This document shows positions 17,696 to 27,707 of a DNA stretch of 64,000 nt, piece after piece. Origin of the DNA: Shinella sp. SUS2 (GTDB lineage Bacteria > Pseudomonadota > Alphaproteobacteria > Rhizobiales > Rhizobiaceae); contig NZ_KQ410727.1 in assembly GCF_001262505.1 (NCBI RefSeq), positions 62,001 to 126,000 on the forward strand, written 5' to 3'. The number at the start of each line of letters is the position of its first letter. Position 1 is the first letter of the stretch. The notes beneath the pieces were generated by a model that did not search any database, was not told the DNA's origin, and saw nothing but the letters and a program-made list of their open reading frames with translations. Position numbers and translations under genes: made by a program.

Positions 17696-18346
17696 ATGAC
17701 TGACGCTGCGCTCGCAAAATCGCCCCAGCCTGCGAAAAGCTATCGCTGGATCGGTGTCGCCGCCGCCGTCGTGCTGCTCGGCGCCATGGTCTTCGACACG
17801 ACGATCGTGCGCATCGGCTCGGAGGCCGACGTGCAGGTCCAGAAGTTTTCGCCGGAAGCGTATGGCGCGGAACAGTTCCCGCTGATCAAGCAGAGCGTCG
17901 AGACGCGGGCTGTCGACGCCGTCGAGCTGTCGCAGGCGGTCGCCGCGGACAAGAAGGCGGCGGGTGAGAAATACGGCGTCGCCACCTCCGTCGGTCCGGT
18001 CATTCCGGTGAAATTCACCGGCGTCGTCGGCGAGCGCAAGGCGAATTACAACGTCGTCGCGGTCGAGGGGCTGCCCGCCGAATTGACCGTGCGTGTGCAG
18101 ACCGGCCCGGCGCTCAACGGCACGGATCTGCGCGATGCCACCGGCCAGATCGAATTCGGCCAGTTCAAGAACCAGATCGAATACCAGGATGCCGGTTCGG
18201 CCATCAACAACGAGGTCAAGAAGGTCGTGCTGTCGGGCATCGATCCGGCGGCGCTGAGCGGCAAGACGGTCTCGGTGATCGGCGTCATCAAGCTCGTCAA
18301 CCCGAAGAGCTGGATCGTCACCCCGGTGAGGCTCGACGTCCAATGA
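17696..18346 (+). CDS. DUF2291 family protein, membrane-anchored periplasmic accessory of the transporter
   Basis: A 216-residue protein with a single N-terminal hydrophobic segment (about residues 17-35, IGVAAAVVLLGAMVF), no lipobox cysteine, and a periplasmic domain with the DUF2291 stretch IEFGQFKNQIEYQDAG. DUF2291 genes sit next to polyol/sugar ABC transporters in rhizobia, but no biochemical role is known to me. It overlaps the ATPase gene by ATGA. A paralogous gene (27068-27706) occupies the same position in the second transporter of this window, and there it is a lipoprotein. Confidence 0.85.
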   Translation: MTDAALAKSPQPAKSYRWIGVAAAVVLLGAMVFDTTIVRIGSEADVQVQKFSPEAYGAEQFPLIKQSVETRAVDAVELSQAVAADKKAAGEKYGVATSVGPVIPVKFTGVVGERKANYNVVAVEGLPAELTVRVQTGPALNGTDLRDATGQIEFGQFKNQIEYQDAGSAINNEVKKVVLSGIDPAALSGKTVSVIGVIKLVNPKSWIVTPVRLDVQ

Positions 18347-19884
18347 GCGCGCTCGCGGAAACCGGCCGGAAGGGTGAAGTCGTGCTTGCCGCGCGCAACG
18401 TGGCGAAATCCTACGGCAATGTGCATGCCCTCAAGGGCGTCAACTTCGACATCCATCGCGGCCAGGTGACGACGTTGTTCGGCGAGAACGGCGCCGGCAA
18501 GTCGACACTGATGAAAATCCTCTCCGGCGTGGTGCAGCCGACGTCGGGCGAAATCATTCTCGATGGAGAACCTATCGTTTTCGCGTCATCCTCCCAAGCA
18601 CGTGACCGCGGTATCTCCATCATCCATCAGGAGCTCAGCCTCGCGCCGAACATGAACGTTCGCGACAATATCTTCATGGGTCGCGAAATCATGACGGCGA
18701 CGGGTGTCGACTTCGCCGAAGAAGAGCGCCAGACGCGGCTCCTGATGGAGGAACTCGAAGAGGATATCGATCCTCTGACCCCGGTCGAGGACCTGCGCCT
18801 CGGCCAGCAGCAGATCGTCGAGATCGCGCGCGCTCTCTCGGTCAATTCGCGCATCCTGATCATGGACGAGCCGACCTCGGCGCTCTCGGCCTCGGAAGTC
18901 GACGTCCTGTTCAAGGTGATCCGCGACCTGATGAACCGCGGTGTCTCGATCGTCTATATCTCGCACCATCTCGAAGAGGCGCTGCAGATCACCAACCATG
19001 CGGTGGTGCTGCGCGACGGGGCGATGACCGCCTATGCCGAGCGCAAGGACATCGATCTCGAATGGATCGTGCGGCACATGGTCGGCGACAATTTCGACCT
19101 CGGCTCGCCGCCGTCAGGCTACGACAAGGGCGACGTTGCGCTCTCCATCGAAGGGCTGACGGTGCCGGATCCGGGCGGCGCGGGCTATTCCGTGGTTGAC
19201 GGCATGTCGCTTTCGGTGCGCGCGGGCGAGATCGTCTGCATCTACGGCCTGATGGGCGCGGGACGCACCGAGCTGCTCGAAACCGTTGCCGGCCGCCTCA
19301 AGGCGACGGCCGGCAAGGTCAAGCTGAAGGGCCGGGACGTCACCGGCCAGTCGATCGCGGCCTGCATTCGCGACGGCCTCGTGCTCGTGCCGGAGGACCG
19401 GCAGCGCGATGGCCTTGTGCAGACGATGACGGTCGGCCGCAACCTGTCGCTCGCCAGCCTCGGCGCGTTCACCCGCGGCCTCTTCACCTCGACCGCGCGG
19501 GAGACGGGCCTTGTCGGCGAGGCGATCCGCAAGGTGCATATCAAGACCGATGGCGGCGGGGCGGCGATCGGCTCGCTCTCCGGCGGCAACCAGCAGAAGG
19601 TGGTGATCGGCAAGATGCTGGCGACCGATCCGGAGGTGATCCTGCTCGACGAGCCGAGCCGCGGCATTGACATCGGCGCGAAGGCCGAGGTGTTCAAGCT
19701 GCTCGCCGAGCGCGCGAAGCAGGGCCTTGCCGTTGTCTACACCACGTCGGAAGTCGGCGAATGCCTCAGCATCGCCCACCGCATCATCGTCATGCGGCGC
19801 GGCCGCATTTCGGCAGAATTCGGTCCTGACGTGACCAAGGAACAGATCATGGCCGCCTCGGGCGAAGCCGTGCACGCCCACTAG
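18343..19884 (+). CDS. eryE: Erythritol ABC transporter, duplicated ATP-binding subunit
   Basis: A 513-residue sugar-importer ATPase of the RbsA/MglA type with two nucleotide-binding domains. The first has Walker A GENGAGKST (about residue 47), signature LRLGQQQIVEIAR (about 152) and Walker B ILIMDEPTSALS (about 172). In the second, as usual for the family, the Walker A region is degenerate (IYGLMGAGRTEL) and the signature is SLSGGNQQKVVIGK. It lies between DUF2291 and the permease, divergent from eryA. The gene name follows rhizobial eryEFG; substrate is inferred from linkage. Confidence 0.88.
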   Translation: MSALAETGRKGEVVLAARNVAKSYGNVHALKGVNFDIHRGQVTTLFGENGAGKSTLMKILSGVVQPTSGEIILDGEPIVFASSSQARDRGISIIHQELSLAPNMNVRDNIFMGREIMTATGVDFAEEERQTRLLMEELEEDIDPLTPVEDLRLGQQQIVEIARALSVNSRILIMDEPTSALSASEVDVLFKVIRDLMNRGVSIVYISHHLEEALQITNHAVVLRDGAMTAYAERKDIDLEWIVRHMVGDNFDLGSPPSGYDKGDVALSIEGLTVPDPGGAGYSVVDGMSLSVRAGEIVCIYGLMGAGRTELLETVAGRLKATAGKVKLKGRDVTGQSIAACIRDGLVLVPEDRQRDGLVQTMTVGRNLSLASLGAFTRGLFTSTARETGLVGEAIRKVHIKTDGGGAAIGSLSGGNQQKVVIGKMLATDPEVILLDEPSRGIDIGAKAEVFKLLAERAKQGLAVVYTTSEVGECLSIAHRIIVMRRGRISAEFGPDVTKEQIMAASGEAVHAH

Positions 19885-19910
19885 AACGAACCCAGCCGGG
19901 TTCATTCTAG
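19881..19910 (+). terminator. Intra-operon hairpin overlapping the end of the ATPase gene
   Basis: A 13-base-pair stem with one mismatch (CTAGAACGAACCC / GGGTTCATTCTAG) and a 4-base loop contains the ATPase stop codon. About 70 noncoding bases follow before the permease gene, with sequence like the short dispersed elements common between rhizobial genes. It may stabilise the upstream message or attenuate. Confidence 0.4.
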
Positions 19911-19982
19911 ATACTTGTTTTACCGCATTCTCCGAGGCCGAGGCGATGCTCCGGCTGGAAATGCTCTAGGAGCGCTGAAGCA

Positions 19983-21023
19983 ATGTCAGTCACACCTGCA
20001 ATCCAGACAAAGGCGGCGGCGAGCGGCGGCAAGCGCAAGAAGAGCTTTATCGAGCTCCTGTTCGAGGGCCGCGCCTTCTTCGCGCTCATCGCGATCGTCG
20101 TCGTCTTCTCGTTGATGTCGCCGAACTATTTCACCGTCAGCAATTTCCTGATCATGGCCTCGCATGTCGCGATCTTCGGCCTGCTCGCCATCGGCATGCT
20201 GCTCGTCATCCTCAATGGCGGTATCGACCTTTCCGTCGGATCGACGCTCGGGCTTGCCGGCGTCGTCGCGGGCTTCCTCATGCAGGGCGTAACGCTGCCA
20301 CAGCTCGGCATCATCCTCTATCCCTCGGTCTGGGTCGTGGTCGTGCTGACCTGCCTGCTCGGCGCCGTCGTCGGCGCAGTCAACGGCGTGCTCATCGCCT
20401 ATCTGCGGGTGCCGGCCTTCGTTGCGACGCTCGGCGTGCTCTATGTCGCCCGCGGCATCGCGCTCCTGATGACCAACGGCCTCACCTACAACAATCTCGG
20501 CGGGCGCCCGGAACTCGGCAATACCGGCTTCGACTGGCTCGGCTTCAACCGTCTCGCCGGCGTGCCGATCGGCGTCCTCGTGCTCCTCGTCTTCGCCGTC
20601 GTCTGCCACGTCCTGCTTGCCCGCACGGCGTTCGGCCGCTGGCTCTATTCCTCCGGCGGCAACGAGCGTGCGGCGGAACTGTCGGGCGTGCCGGTCAAGC
20701 GCGTGAAAATCACCGTCTATGTGCTGTCGGGCGTCTGCGCCGCCGTTGCCGGCCTGGTGCTGTCCTCGCAGCTCACATCCGCAGGCCCGACGGCCGGCAC
20801 GACCTACGAACTGACGGCGATCGCCGCCGTCGTGATCGGCGGGGCGGCGCTGACGGGCGGTCGCGGCACGGTCATCGGCACCATGCTCGGCGCTTTCGTG
20901 ATCGGCTTCCTGTCGGATGGTCTCGTGATCATCGGCGTCTCGGCCTACTGGCAGACGGTTTTCACCGGCGCCGTCATCGTCACCGCCGTTCTGTTGAACA
21001 GCATCAAATACGGTCGCCGCTAG
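19983..21023 (+). CDS. eryF: Erythritol ABC transporter permease (RbsC family)
   Basis: A 346-residue inner-membrane permease of the ribose/xylose type with 8-10 hydrophobic segments. It shows the family motif LVILNGGIDLSVGSTLGLAG (about residue 70) and the coupling-loop region SSGGNERAAELSGVPVKRVK (about 225). The N-terminal 25 residues are charged and cytoplasmic. It lies 98 bases after the ATPase and 117 before the binding protein, spacing larger than elsewhere in the operon. Confidence 0.88.
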   Translation: MSVTPAIQTKAAASGGKRKKSFIELLFEGRAFFALIAIVVVFSLMSPNYFTVSNFLIMASHVAIFGLLAIGMLLVILNGGIDLSVGSTLGLAGVVAGFLMQGVTLPQLGIILYPSVWVVVVLTCLLGAVVGAVNGVLIAYLRVPAFVATLGVLYVARGIALLMTNGLTYNNLGGRPELGNTGFDWLGFNRLAGVPIGVLVLLVFAVVCHVLLARTAFGRWLYSSGGNERAAELSGVPVKRVKITVYVLSGVCAAVAGLVLSSQLTSAGPTAGTTYELTAIAAVVIGGAALTGGRGTVIGTMLGAFVIGFLSDGLVIIGVSAYWQTVFTGAVIVTAVLLNSIKYGRR

Positions 21024-21140
21024 GGAAAGCGGCGACTGACAGGAACTGACTGCGGCTGGGGGAGGCGGACCATCGAAGCCCCGGCAGTGGAAAGTATTGC
21101 CGAAAATCGGCGCAACCGGACTCAACAAGGGAGTGAGACC

Positions 21141-22088
21141 ATGTTCAAAAAAGGAATGCGTGTACTTTTCGCTGCGACCGCCGCACTGCCGCTGCTGTTC
21201 AGCACGGCCTGGGCTGAAGGTCTGATCACCGTCATCGTCAACGATCCGTCCAACCCCTACTGGTTCACGGAAGGCGAAGTGGCGAAGAAGACGGCGGAAG
21301 GCCTCGGCTACACGGCCAATGTCGGCGCGCACAAGGGCGATACCAACACCGAGAGCAACCTGATCGACACGGCCATCACCAACAAGTCCGTCGCCATCAT
21401 CCTCGACCCGGCAAACGCCGACGGTTCGGTTGGTGCGGTCAAGAAGGCGGTTGCCGCCGGCATCCCGGTCATCCTCGTCAATGCCGAGATCAACCAGGAA
21501 GGCCTCGCCAAGGCGCAGCTCGTTTCGAACAACGCCCAGGGCGCCGCTCTCGGCGCCCAGCAGTGGGTCGAAGCGGTCGGCGACAAGGGCAAGTATGTCG
21601 AACTCTTCGGTGCACCCTCCGACAACAACGCCGCAACCCGTTCGAACGGTTACGAAACCGTCCTGACGCAGTATCCGGATCTCGAAAAGTCCGGCAAGGA
21701 AGTCGCCGATTGGGATCGCACCAAGGGCCACGCCAAGATGCAGTCGCTGCTTCAGGCCAATCCCGACATCATCGGCGTGATCAGCGGCAATGACGAAATG
21801 GCCCTCGGCGCCATCGCGGCGCTCAAGGAAGCCGGCAAGCTGGAACAGGTGAAGGTCGGCGGCTTCGACGGCTCGCCGGATGCCGTCGCGGCCATCAAGG
21901 CGGGAGAGCTGCAGTACACCGTCCTCCAGCCGGTCGCCGTCTTCTCGGAAGCGGCCGTCAAGCAGGCTGACAACGTGATCAAGACCGGCTCCACCGGTGT
22001 CGATACCGAAAAGCAGCTCTTCGATTGCCTGCTGATCACCAAGGACAATGTCGACAAGTACACCGCTCCCTTCGTTCTGAGCGAGTAA
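21141..22088 (+). CDS. eryG: Erythritol ABC transporter substrate-binding protein (RbsB-like, Peripla_BP_4)
   Basis: A 315-residue periplasmic sugar receptor. A signal peptide (MFKKGMRVLFAATAALPLLF) is cleaved after AWA. The mature fold begins LITVIVNDPSNPYW, where the aromatic residue commonly stacks on the sugar, and ends with the usual hinge motifs (GNDEMALGAIAAL, VGGFDGSPDA). AAGGGAGTGAGACC precedes the ATG at 21141. A strong terminator follows, so this is probably the last gene of the transporter operon. Erythritol as ligand is inferred from the divergent eryABCD. Confidence 0.88.
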   Translation: MFKKGMRVLFAATAALPLLFSTAWAEGLITVIVNDPSNPYWFTEGEVAKKTAEGLGYTANVGAHKGDTNTESNLIDTAITNKSVAIILDPANADGSVGAVKKAVAAGIPVILVNAEINQEGLAKAQLVSNNAQGAALGAQQWVEAVGDKGKYVELFGAPSDNNAATRSNGYETVLTQYPDLEKSGKEVADWDRTKGHAKMQSLLQANPDIIGVISGNDEMALGAIAALKEAGKLEQVKVGGFDGSPDAVAAIKAGELQYTVLQPVAVFSEAAVKQADNVIKTGSTGVDTEKQLFDCLLITKDNVDKYTAPFVLSE

Positions 22089-22096
22089 TCGACACG

Positions 22097-22121
22097 GGGG
22101 CGCCCGTCGCGGGCGCCCCTT
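22097..22121 (+). terminator. Rho-independent terminator after the erythritol transporter operon
   Basis: A perfect 10-base-pair GC stem (GGGGCGCCCG / CGGGCGCCCC) with a 3-base loop is followed by a short T run. Confidence 0.75.
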
Positions 22122-22178
22122 TCCGCTTGGCATTTCCCTTGCCGCCCGAAACGAGATACGACACGCTATCCTCGAAGC

Positions 22179-23033
22179 ATGGCAGGGCCTCCGGTGAACA
22201 AGAAAGTCGACGTCAAGGATTTGCTTTCGGAAGAGCTGCCGAGCGACAGCCGGCATGCGCGCCAGCTCGTGCGCCGCCAGATGATCGCCGAGACGGTCAT
22301 CGCCGAAGGCTCCATCCGCATCGAAGACCTGACCGAACGCTTCGGCATCAGCCTGATGACGGCGCATCGCGACGTCGATGAACTCGTCAGCCGCGGCCTT
22401 TTCCGCAAGACGCGCGGCATCGTCTCTGCTGCGCCCACCAGCCTGATCGAATCCTCCGACGTCTACCGCGCGACGAAGCAGGCGAAGGAAAAGAAGGCGA
22501 TCGCCAGGGCGGCGATGCGCTTCGTGGAGCCGGGCCAGGCGATCTTCCTCGACGACGCCACCACCGTGCACGAGATGACCGCTTTCCTGCCGGCCAAGGT
22601 GCCGCTCACGGTCATCACCAATTCGCTCGTGCTCATCAACGAGTTGAAGGACGTCAACGACGTCAACCTGATCTGTCTCGGCGGCCAGTTCTACAATTGG
22701 TGCAACGCCTTCATGGGCCACATCACCACCAACGAGATCCGCCGCCTGCGGGCCGATACGGTGTTCATGTCGCTCTCGGCCATCGTCGGTGATGCGGTCT
22801 ATCACCAGTCGCCAGAGACGGTGGAAACAAAACGGGCGATGTTCGAAAGCTCCGCCAAGCGGGTGCTTCTTGCAGATCACACCAAGTTCGAGCGGCGCGC
22901 GCTGCATCACTTTGCGACGCTTCAGGAATTCGATGCCGTCGTTGTCGACGAGGACATTCCGATCTCGCATCTGTCGCGCATGCGCTCGGCGGGCATCAAC
23001 GTCATCGTGGCGGATGCCGAACGGGTGGCCTGA
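22179..23033 (+). CDS. DeoR family transcriptional regulator
   Basis: A 284-residue DeoR/GlpR-type regulator with about 25 extra N-terminal residues before the helix-turn-helix (about 45-95; DLTERFGISLMTAHRDVDEL). The DeoRC effector domain (about 115-270) has the usual IFLDDATTV and ITNSLVLINEL motifs. It stands between the erythritol transporter and the DAK-family kinase, 66 bases from the latter, so it probably controls the kinase and perhaps the polyol genes on either side. The ATG at 22179 has a weak ribosome-binding site; a GTG at 22194 with AGGG upstream is a possible alternative start. Confidence 0.85.
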   Translation: MAGPPVNKKVDVKDLLSEELPSDSRHARQLVRRQMIAETVIAEGSIRIEDLTERFGISLMTAHRDVDELVSRGLFRKTRGIVSAAPTSLIESSDVYRATKQAKEKKAIARAAMRFVEPGQAIFLDDATTVHEMTAFLPAKVPLTVITNSLVLINELKDVNDVNLICLGGQFYNWCNAFMGHITTNEIRRLRADTVFMSLSAIVGDAVYHQSPETVETKRAMFESSAKRVLLADHTKFERRALHHFATLQEFDAVVVDEDIPISHLSRMRSAGINVIVADAERVA

Positions 23034-23099
23034 GACCTCTTTCTTCTCTCCGGTCGATGTTGCATCCTCGCGGCCCGATTGCCTGCGGAGAGGAAACCC

Positions 23100-24800
23100 A
23101 TGACAAAAATTGTCGATGATCCGGAACGGTTTGCGTCTTCGGCGCTGGTGGGTTTTTCAAGGGTCTATGGGCGATATGTGCGGCTGGTGAAAGGCGGCGT
23201 GGTTCGCGCCACGGCGGTGCCGCGCGGAAAAGTCTCCGTTATCGTCGGCGGCGGATCGGGGCACTATCCGGCCTTTGCCGGTTATGTCGGGCCTGGCATG
23301 GCGGATGCGGCGGTGGCGGGCGAGATTTTCGCCTCCCCCTCGACGGCGGCGGTCGCCCGCGTCTGCCGCGATGCCAACCATGGCGGCGGCATTCTGCTCG
23401 GCTTCGGCAACTATGCCGGCGACGTCCTGAATTTCGGCGTGGCGGCGGAGCGGTTGAGGGCTGAGGGCATCGATGTGCGCATCGTCACCGTGACGGATGA
23501 CGTGGCGAGCGCACCGGCGGACCGGCATCTGCAACGGCGTGGCATCGCCGGCGACTTCCTCGTCTTCAAGGTGGCGGGCGCGGCAGCGGAGGCGGGGCTT
23601 TCCCTCGATGAGGTCGAGCGCGTGACGCGGCTTGCCAATGCCCGCACCTTCTCCTTTGGTGTCGCCTTCGGCGGTTGCACGCTGCCGGGCGCGACGGAGC
23701 CGCTCTTCACCGTGCCCAAGGGCATGATGGCGCTCGGCCTCGGCATCCATGGCGAGCCGGGTATCCGTGATGCGAAAATCGTGCCGGCGGGCGATCTTGC
23801 AACCTTGCTGGTGGAGACCGTGCTCGCCGAGCGCCCGGCGGGCGCGCGCCGCGCCGCCGTGCTGCTCAACGGCCTCGGCGCGACCAAGTATGAGGAGCTG
23901 TTCGTGCTCTGGGGCGCGGTGGAGAGCCGGCTTCAGGCGGCGGGTGTCGAGCTTGTCGCGCCGGAGGCCGGCGAATATGTCACCAGCCTCGATATGCAGG
24001 GATGTTCGCTGACGGTGATGTGGCTCGACGCGGAGCTGGAGCGTTTCTGGCTCGCCCCTTGCGATACGCCGGTCTTCCGGCGCGGCGCGGGGTTCGAGAC
24101 GCAGCCGGCCGACTTTGCGGAAAATGCCGAGGACGCGGGGCCGACCTTCGGGCCGGCCTCCGGCACTGCGCGGGAGAGCGCCCGCTGCCTCGCCGGTCTC
24201 CTCGATGCCATGGTGGCGGCTCTGACCGAGGCGGAGGCCGAGCTTGGGCGCATCGATGCCTTTGCCGGCGATGGCGACCACGGCCAGGGCATGCGCCGCG
24301 GCGCGACTGCGGCCCGCGACGCCCTCCATCAGGCAGTGGCGGATGGTGCCGGTGCGAAAAGCGCGCTTGCCGCGGCCGGCGATGCCTGGGCGGATCGGGC
24401 CGGCGGAACCTCCGGCGCCATCTGGGGCCTGCTACTGCGCTCCTGGAGCTCGGCTTTTTCCGATGAGGCGGCCTTGCAGGACGCGGATGTCGTGCGCGGC
24501 GCCCGTCTCGCGCTGGAGGACGTGATGCGCCTCGGCGGGGCGAAGCCGGGCGACAAGACGCTTGTCGATGCCTTCGTTCCCTTCGTTGCCGCGCTCGAAA
24601 CGGCGAAAGCGGATGGCCTTACCCTGAAAGCGGGCTGGAAGAAGGCCGCCGCCACCTGTGAGGCTGCGGCTGAGGCCACCGCGCCGCTGTCGCCGCGGCT
24701 CGGGCGCGCACGCCCGCTCGCCGCGCGCAGCATCGGCCATCCGGATGCCGGCGCGGTGTCGCTGGCGTTGATCGCAAGGACGGTCGCCGGCCGTCTCTGA
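23100..24800 (+). CDS. Dihydroxyacetone/erythrulose kinase family protein (DhaK-DhaL fusion)
   Basis: A 566-residue single-chain ATP-dependent kinase. The N-terminal DhaK domain (1-330) contains GGGSGHYPAFAGYVG (about residue 44) and the substrate-binding histidine in LGLGIHGEPG (about 217). The C-terminal DhaL domain (about 365-565) contains the Mg-ADP motif FAGDGDHGQGM. Fused DAK proteins phosphorylate dihydroxyacetone; close relatives phosphorylate D- or L-erythrulose. Placement between an erythritol transporter and the apiose locus favours a tetrulose substrate giving L-erythrulose 1-phosphate, which EryH could use. That specificity is inferred, not shown. AGAGGAAACCC precedes the ATG at 23100. 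Confidence 0.88.
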   Translation: MTKIVDDPERFASSALVGFSRVYGRYVRLVKGGVVRATAVPRGKVSVIVGGGSGHYPAFAGYVGPGMADAAVAGEIFASPSTAAVARVCRDANHGGGILLGFGNYAGDVLNFGVAAERLRAEGIDVRIVTVTDDVASAPADRHLQRRGIAGDFLVFKVAGAAAEAGLSLDEVERVTRLANARTFSFGVAFGGCTLPGATEPLFTVPKGMMALGLGIHGEPGIRDAKIVPAGDLATLLVETVLAERPAGARRAAVLLNGLGATKYEELFVLWGAVESRLQAAGVELVAPEAGEYVTSLDMQGCSLTVMWLDAELERFWLAPCDTPVFRRGAGFETQPADFAENAEDAGPTFGPASGTARESARCLAGLLDAMVAALTEAEAELGRIDAFAGDGDHGQGMRRGATAARDALHQAVADGAGAKSALAAAGDAWADRAGGTSGAIWGLLLRSWSSAFSDEAALQDADVVRGARLALEDVMRLGGAKPGDKTLVDAFVPFVAALETAKADGLTLKAGWKKAAATCEAAAEATAPLSPRLGRARPLAARSIGHPDAGAVSLALIARTVAGRL

Positions 24801-24863
24801 CGGCTTTTAACGGGTTTTCTTTGGATCGGAAGCGGTCTGCGTCCCATCGCCTGTGTGATTATG

Positions 24864-24893
24864 AGCCGAACGTCGTGTGACGTTCGGCTTTTT
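24864..24893 (+). terminator. Rho-independent terminator after the DAK kinase
   Basis: A perfect 11-base-pair stem (AGCCGAACGTC / GACGTTCGGCT), 4-base loop, then TTTTT. This is the clearest intrinsic terminator in the window and separates the kinase from the apiose locus. Confidence 0.9.
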
Positions 24894-25017
24894 CGCGTGT
24901 CCGGCTTCGTCAAGAACCGACGGTTTTTCAAATGGTTGGGGTTGAGCTCCGTTCTCCATCGCCGTCAAGACGCGATGTTATGTTCATCGTGTGATCGCAT
25001 ATTCTAAGATATAGTTG

Positions 25018-25046
25018 TTGACATATTATACCAGTTGAGAAATATA
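25018..25046 (+). promoter_or_regulatory. Promoter of the apnO-transporter operon with embedded operator motif
   Basis: TTGACA (25018-25023) is followed 17 bases later by AATATA (25041-25046). The spacer carries ATTATACCAGTTGA at 25025-25038. The identical 14 bases occur in front of the RuBisCO-like gene (34036-34049). Its position between -35 and -10 fits a repressor site, probably for the GntR protein at 33225. Confidence 0.6.
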
Positions 25047-25124
25047 GGATCACGCCGGACGCCCGGTGGAGGAAATTCCGGCTGGAGCCCAAATCTCCGG
25101 CCGCTGCATTCAGGGAGGTCTTCG

Positions 25125-25952
25125 ATGACATCGATCGCGTTGTTCGGCGCCGGTGGCAAAATGGGCTATCGGCTCGCCAAGAATCTCAAGGGTTCGCGCT
25201 TCGATGTCCGTCATATCGAGGTGAGCGAGGCCGGAAAGGCGCGCCTTTCCAATGAACTGGGCCTCGCCTGCGTTTCCGCCGACGAAGGCCTCGATGGTGC
25301 CGACGTCGTCATCCTCGCGGTTCCGGATACGGCGATCGGCAAGGTCGCAGCCGACATCGCCGACAAGCTGAAGCCGGGCACGATGGTCGTCGCGCTCGAC
25401 GCCGCCGCCCCCTTCGCCGGCCATCTGCCGGATCGTGCGGACCTTACCTATTTCGTCACGCATCCCTGCCATCCGCCAATCTTCAACGACGAGACGGATC
25501 CGGCCGCCAAGCGCGATTTCTTCGGCGGCATCGCGGCCAAGCAGCACATCGTTTCCGCCCTGATGCAGGGGCCGGAGGAGGTGTATGCGCTCGGTGAGGA
25601 GATCGCGAAGGTCATCTGGGCGCCGGTCATGCGCTCGCACCGTGTCACCGTCGAGCAGATGGCGCTGCTGGAGCCCGGGCTTTCCGAAACCGTTTGCGCT
25701 TCGTTGCTCGTCGTCATGCGGGAAGCCATGGACGAATGCGTCAGGCGGGGCGTTGCCAAGGAGGCCGCCCGCGACTTCCTGCTCGGCCATATGAACGTGC
25801 TCGGCGCGGTCATCTTCGAAGAGACGCCCGGCGTCTTTTCCGACGCGTGCAACAAGGCGATCGAGTTCGGCAAGCCCGTGCTGATGAAGGACGACTGGAA
25901 GCGTGTGTTCGAGCCCGAGGAAATCGCGGCCAGTATCCACCGCATCACCTGA
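25125..25952 (+). CDS. apnO: D-apionate oxidoisomerase
   Basis: A 275-residue protein of the 6-phosphogluconate-dehydrogenase-like superfamily. It has an N-terminal NAD-binding Rossmann fold (SIALFGAGGKMGYRLAKNL, residues 3-21; VVILAVPDTAIGKV about 62) and a helical C-terminal domain. In the D-apiose pathways ApnO oxidises D-apionate and shifts a hydroxymethyl group to give 3-oxo-isoapionate. The match is based on fold, length and the full set of partner genes here (apsD, apnL, RuBisCO-like protein, DUF1537 kinase). CAGGGAGG lies seven bases before the ATG at 25125. It is the first gene of the plus-strand operon. Confidence 0.85.
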   Translation: MTSIALFGAGGKMGYRLAKNLKGSRFDVRHIEVSEAGKARLSNELGLACVSADEGLDGADVVILAVPDTAIGKVAADIADKLKPGTMVVALDAAAPFAGHLPDRADLTYFVTHPCHPPIFNDETDPAAKRDFFGGIAAKQHIVSALMQGPEEVYALGEEIAKVIWAPVMRSHRVTVEQMALLEPGLSETVCASLLVVMREAMDECVRRGVAKEAARDFLLGHMNVLGAVIFEETPGVFSDACNKAIEFGKPVLMKDDWKRVFEPEEIAASIHRIT

Positions 25953-25978
25953 TATCCGGCGGGTTCGCCCGCCGATGA

Positions 25979-26998
<1,020 letters not shown>

Positions 26999-27014
26999 TC
27001 CTCCCCCGCGACGG

Positions 27015-27046
27015 TGCGAGGCGGGGTACGGTCCCGCCTCGCATTT
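27015..27046 (+). terminator. Intra-operon attenuator hairpin after the binding-protein gene
   Basis: A perfect 11-base-pair stem (TGCGAGGCGGG / CCCGCCTCGCA) with a 7-base loop is followed by TTT. As in the other transporter operons of the window, it would leave the receptor as the most abundant product. Confidence 0.6.
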
Positions 27047-27067
27047 CATTCATGACGGAGAATGGGA

Positions 27068-27706
27068 ATGCTGAGGTTTCAGGCTGCCTTTCCGGTTCTG
27101 CTGGCCGGCGCGCTGGCGCTTAGCGGCTGCAAGTTCGTCAAGACGGAAGACGAACAGAAACAGGCGGCGGCCGGGGCCTTCAATCCGGACAAGCTGGTCG
27201 CCGATATCTGGGACGCCAAGGTCGTGCCCTATCTCGACGAGCGTGCCGGTGCGTTTCAGGCGGTTTCCGCTCTCGCGGCAAGCGACCTGAATGCGGCTGC
27301 CGAAAAATACGGTCACAAGGAAAAGCAGGGCAATGCGCCCTGGACGTTTGCGGCCAAGGTCGACGGGGTGATCGTTGCTGAAGAAACGAAATCGCGCGCA
27401 GCCTATGTCGATGTGGACGTCGACGGCGACCAGAAGGCGGATGTGCGCGTCTCGATCGGCCCGGCCATCCGCGGCACGGCGATCCGTGACAGCCTGAAAT
27501 TCGTGAACTTCAACGAGTTCAAGAACCAGATCGAGTGGGCGCAATACGGCAAGTCGTTCAACACGCATGTGAATGGCCTGCTGCTGGAAAAGCTGCCCCG
27601 CGAAAGCCTGAACGGCAAGACGATCAAGGCGACGGGCGCCTATCCGCTGCCGGCCAAAGGGCAGTTGCCGCAATTCGTGCCCGTTACAATCACCGTCGGA
27701 GGCTGA
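27068..27706 (+). CDS. DUF2291 family lipoprotein
   Basis: A 212-residue protein. The N-terminal signal (FQAAFPVLLAGALAL) ends in the lipobox LSGC, so it should be a lipoprotein, with the lipidated cysteine at residue 21 from ATG 27068. That ATG has GGAG at good spacing; the ATG at 27062 is too close to it. The mature domain carries the DUF2291 stretch FNEFKNQIEWAQYG. It is the paralogue of the membrane-anchored protein at 17696 and occupies the same place directly before the transporter ATPase. Role unknown; a periplasmic accessory to the transporter is the simplest idea. Confidence 0.85.
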   Translation: MLRFQAAFPVLLAGALALSGCKFVKTEDEQKQAAAGAFNPDKLVADIWDAKVVPYLDERAGAFQAVSALAASDLNAAAEKYGHKEKQGNAPWTFAAKVDGVIVAEETKSRAAYVDVDVDGDQKADVRVSIGPAIRGTAIRDSLKFVNFNEFKNQIEWAQYGKSFNTHVNGLLLEKLPRESLNGKTIKATGAYPLPAKGQLPQFVPVTITVGG

Positions 27707-27707
27707 G

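Noticed and set aside
19986-22970. 994-codon minus-strand open frame
   Set aside because: It covers a permease, a binding protein and a DeoR gene on the other strand, all with clear family motifs; low-complexity charged composition.
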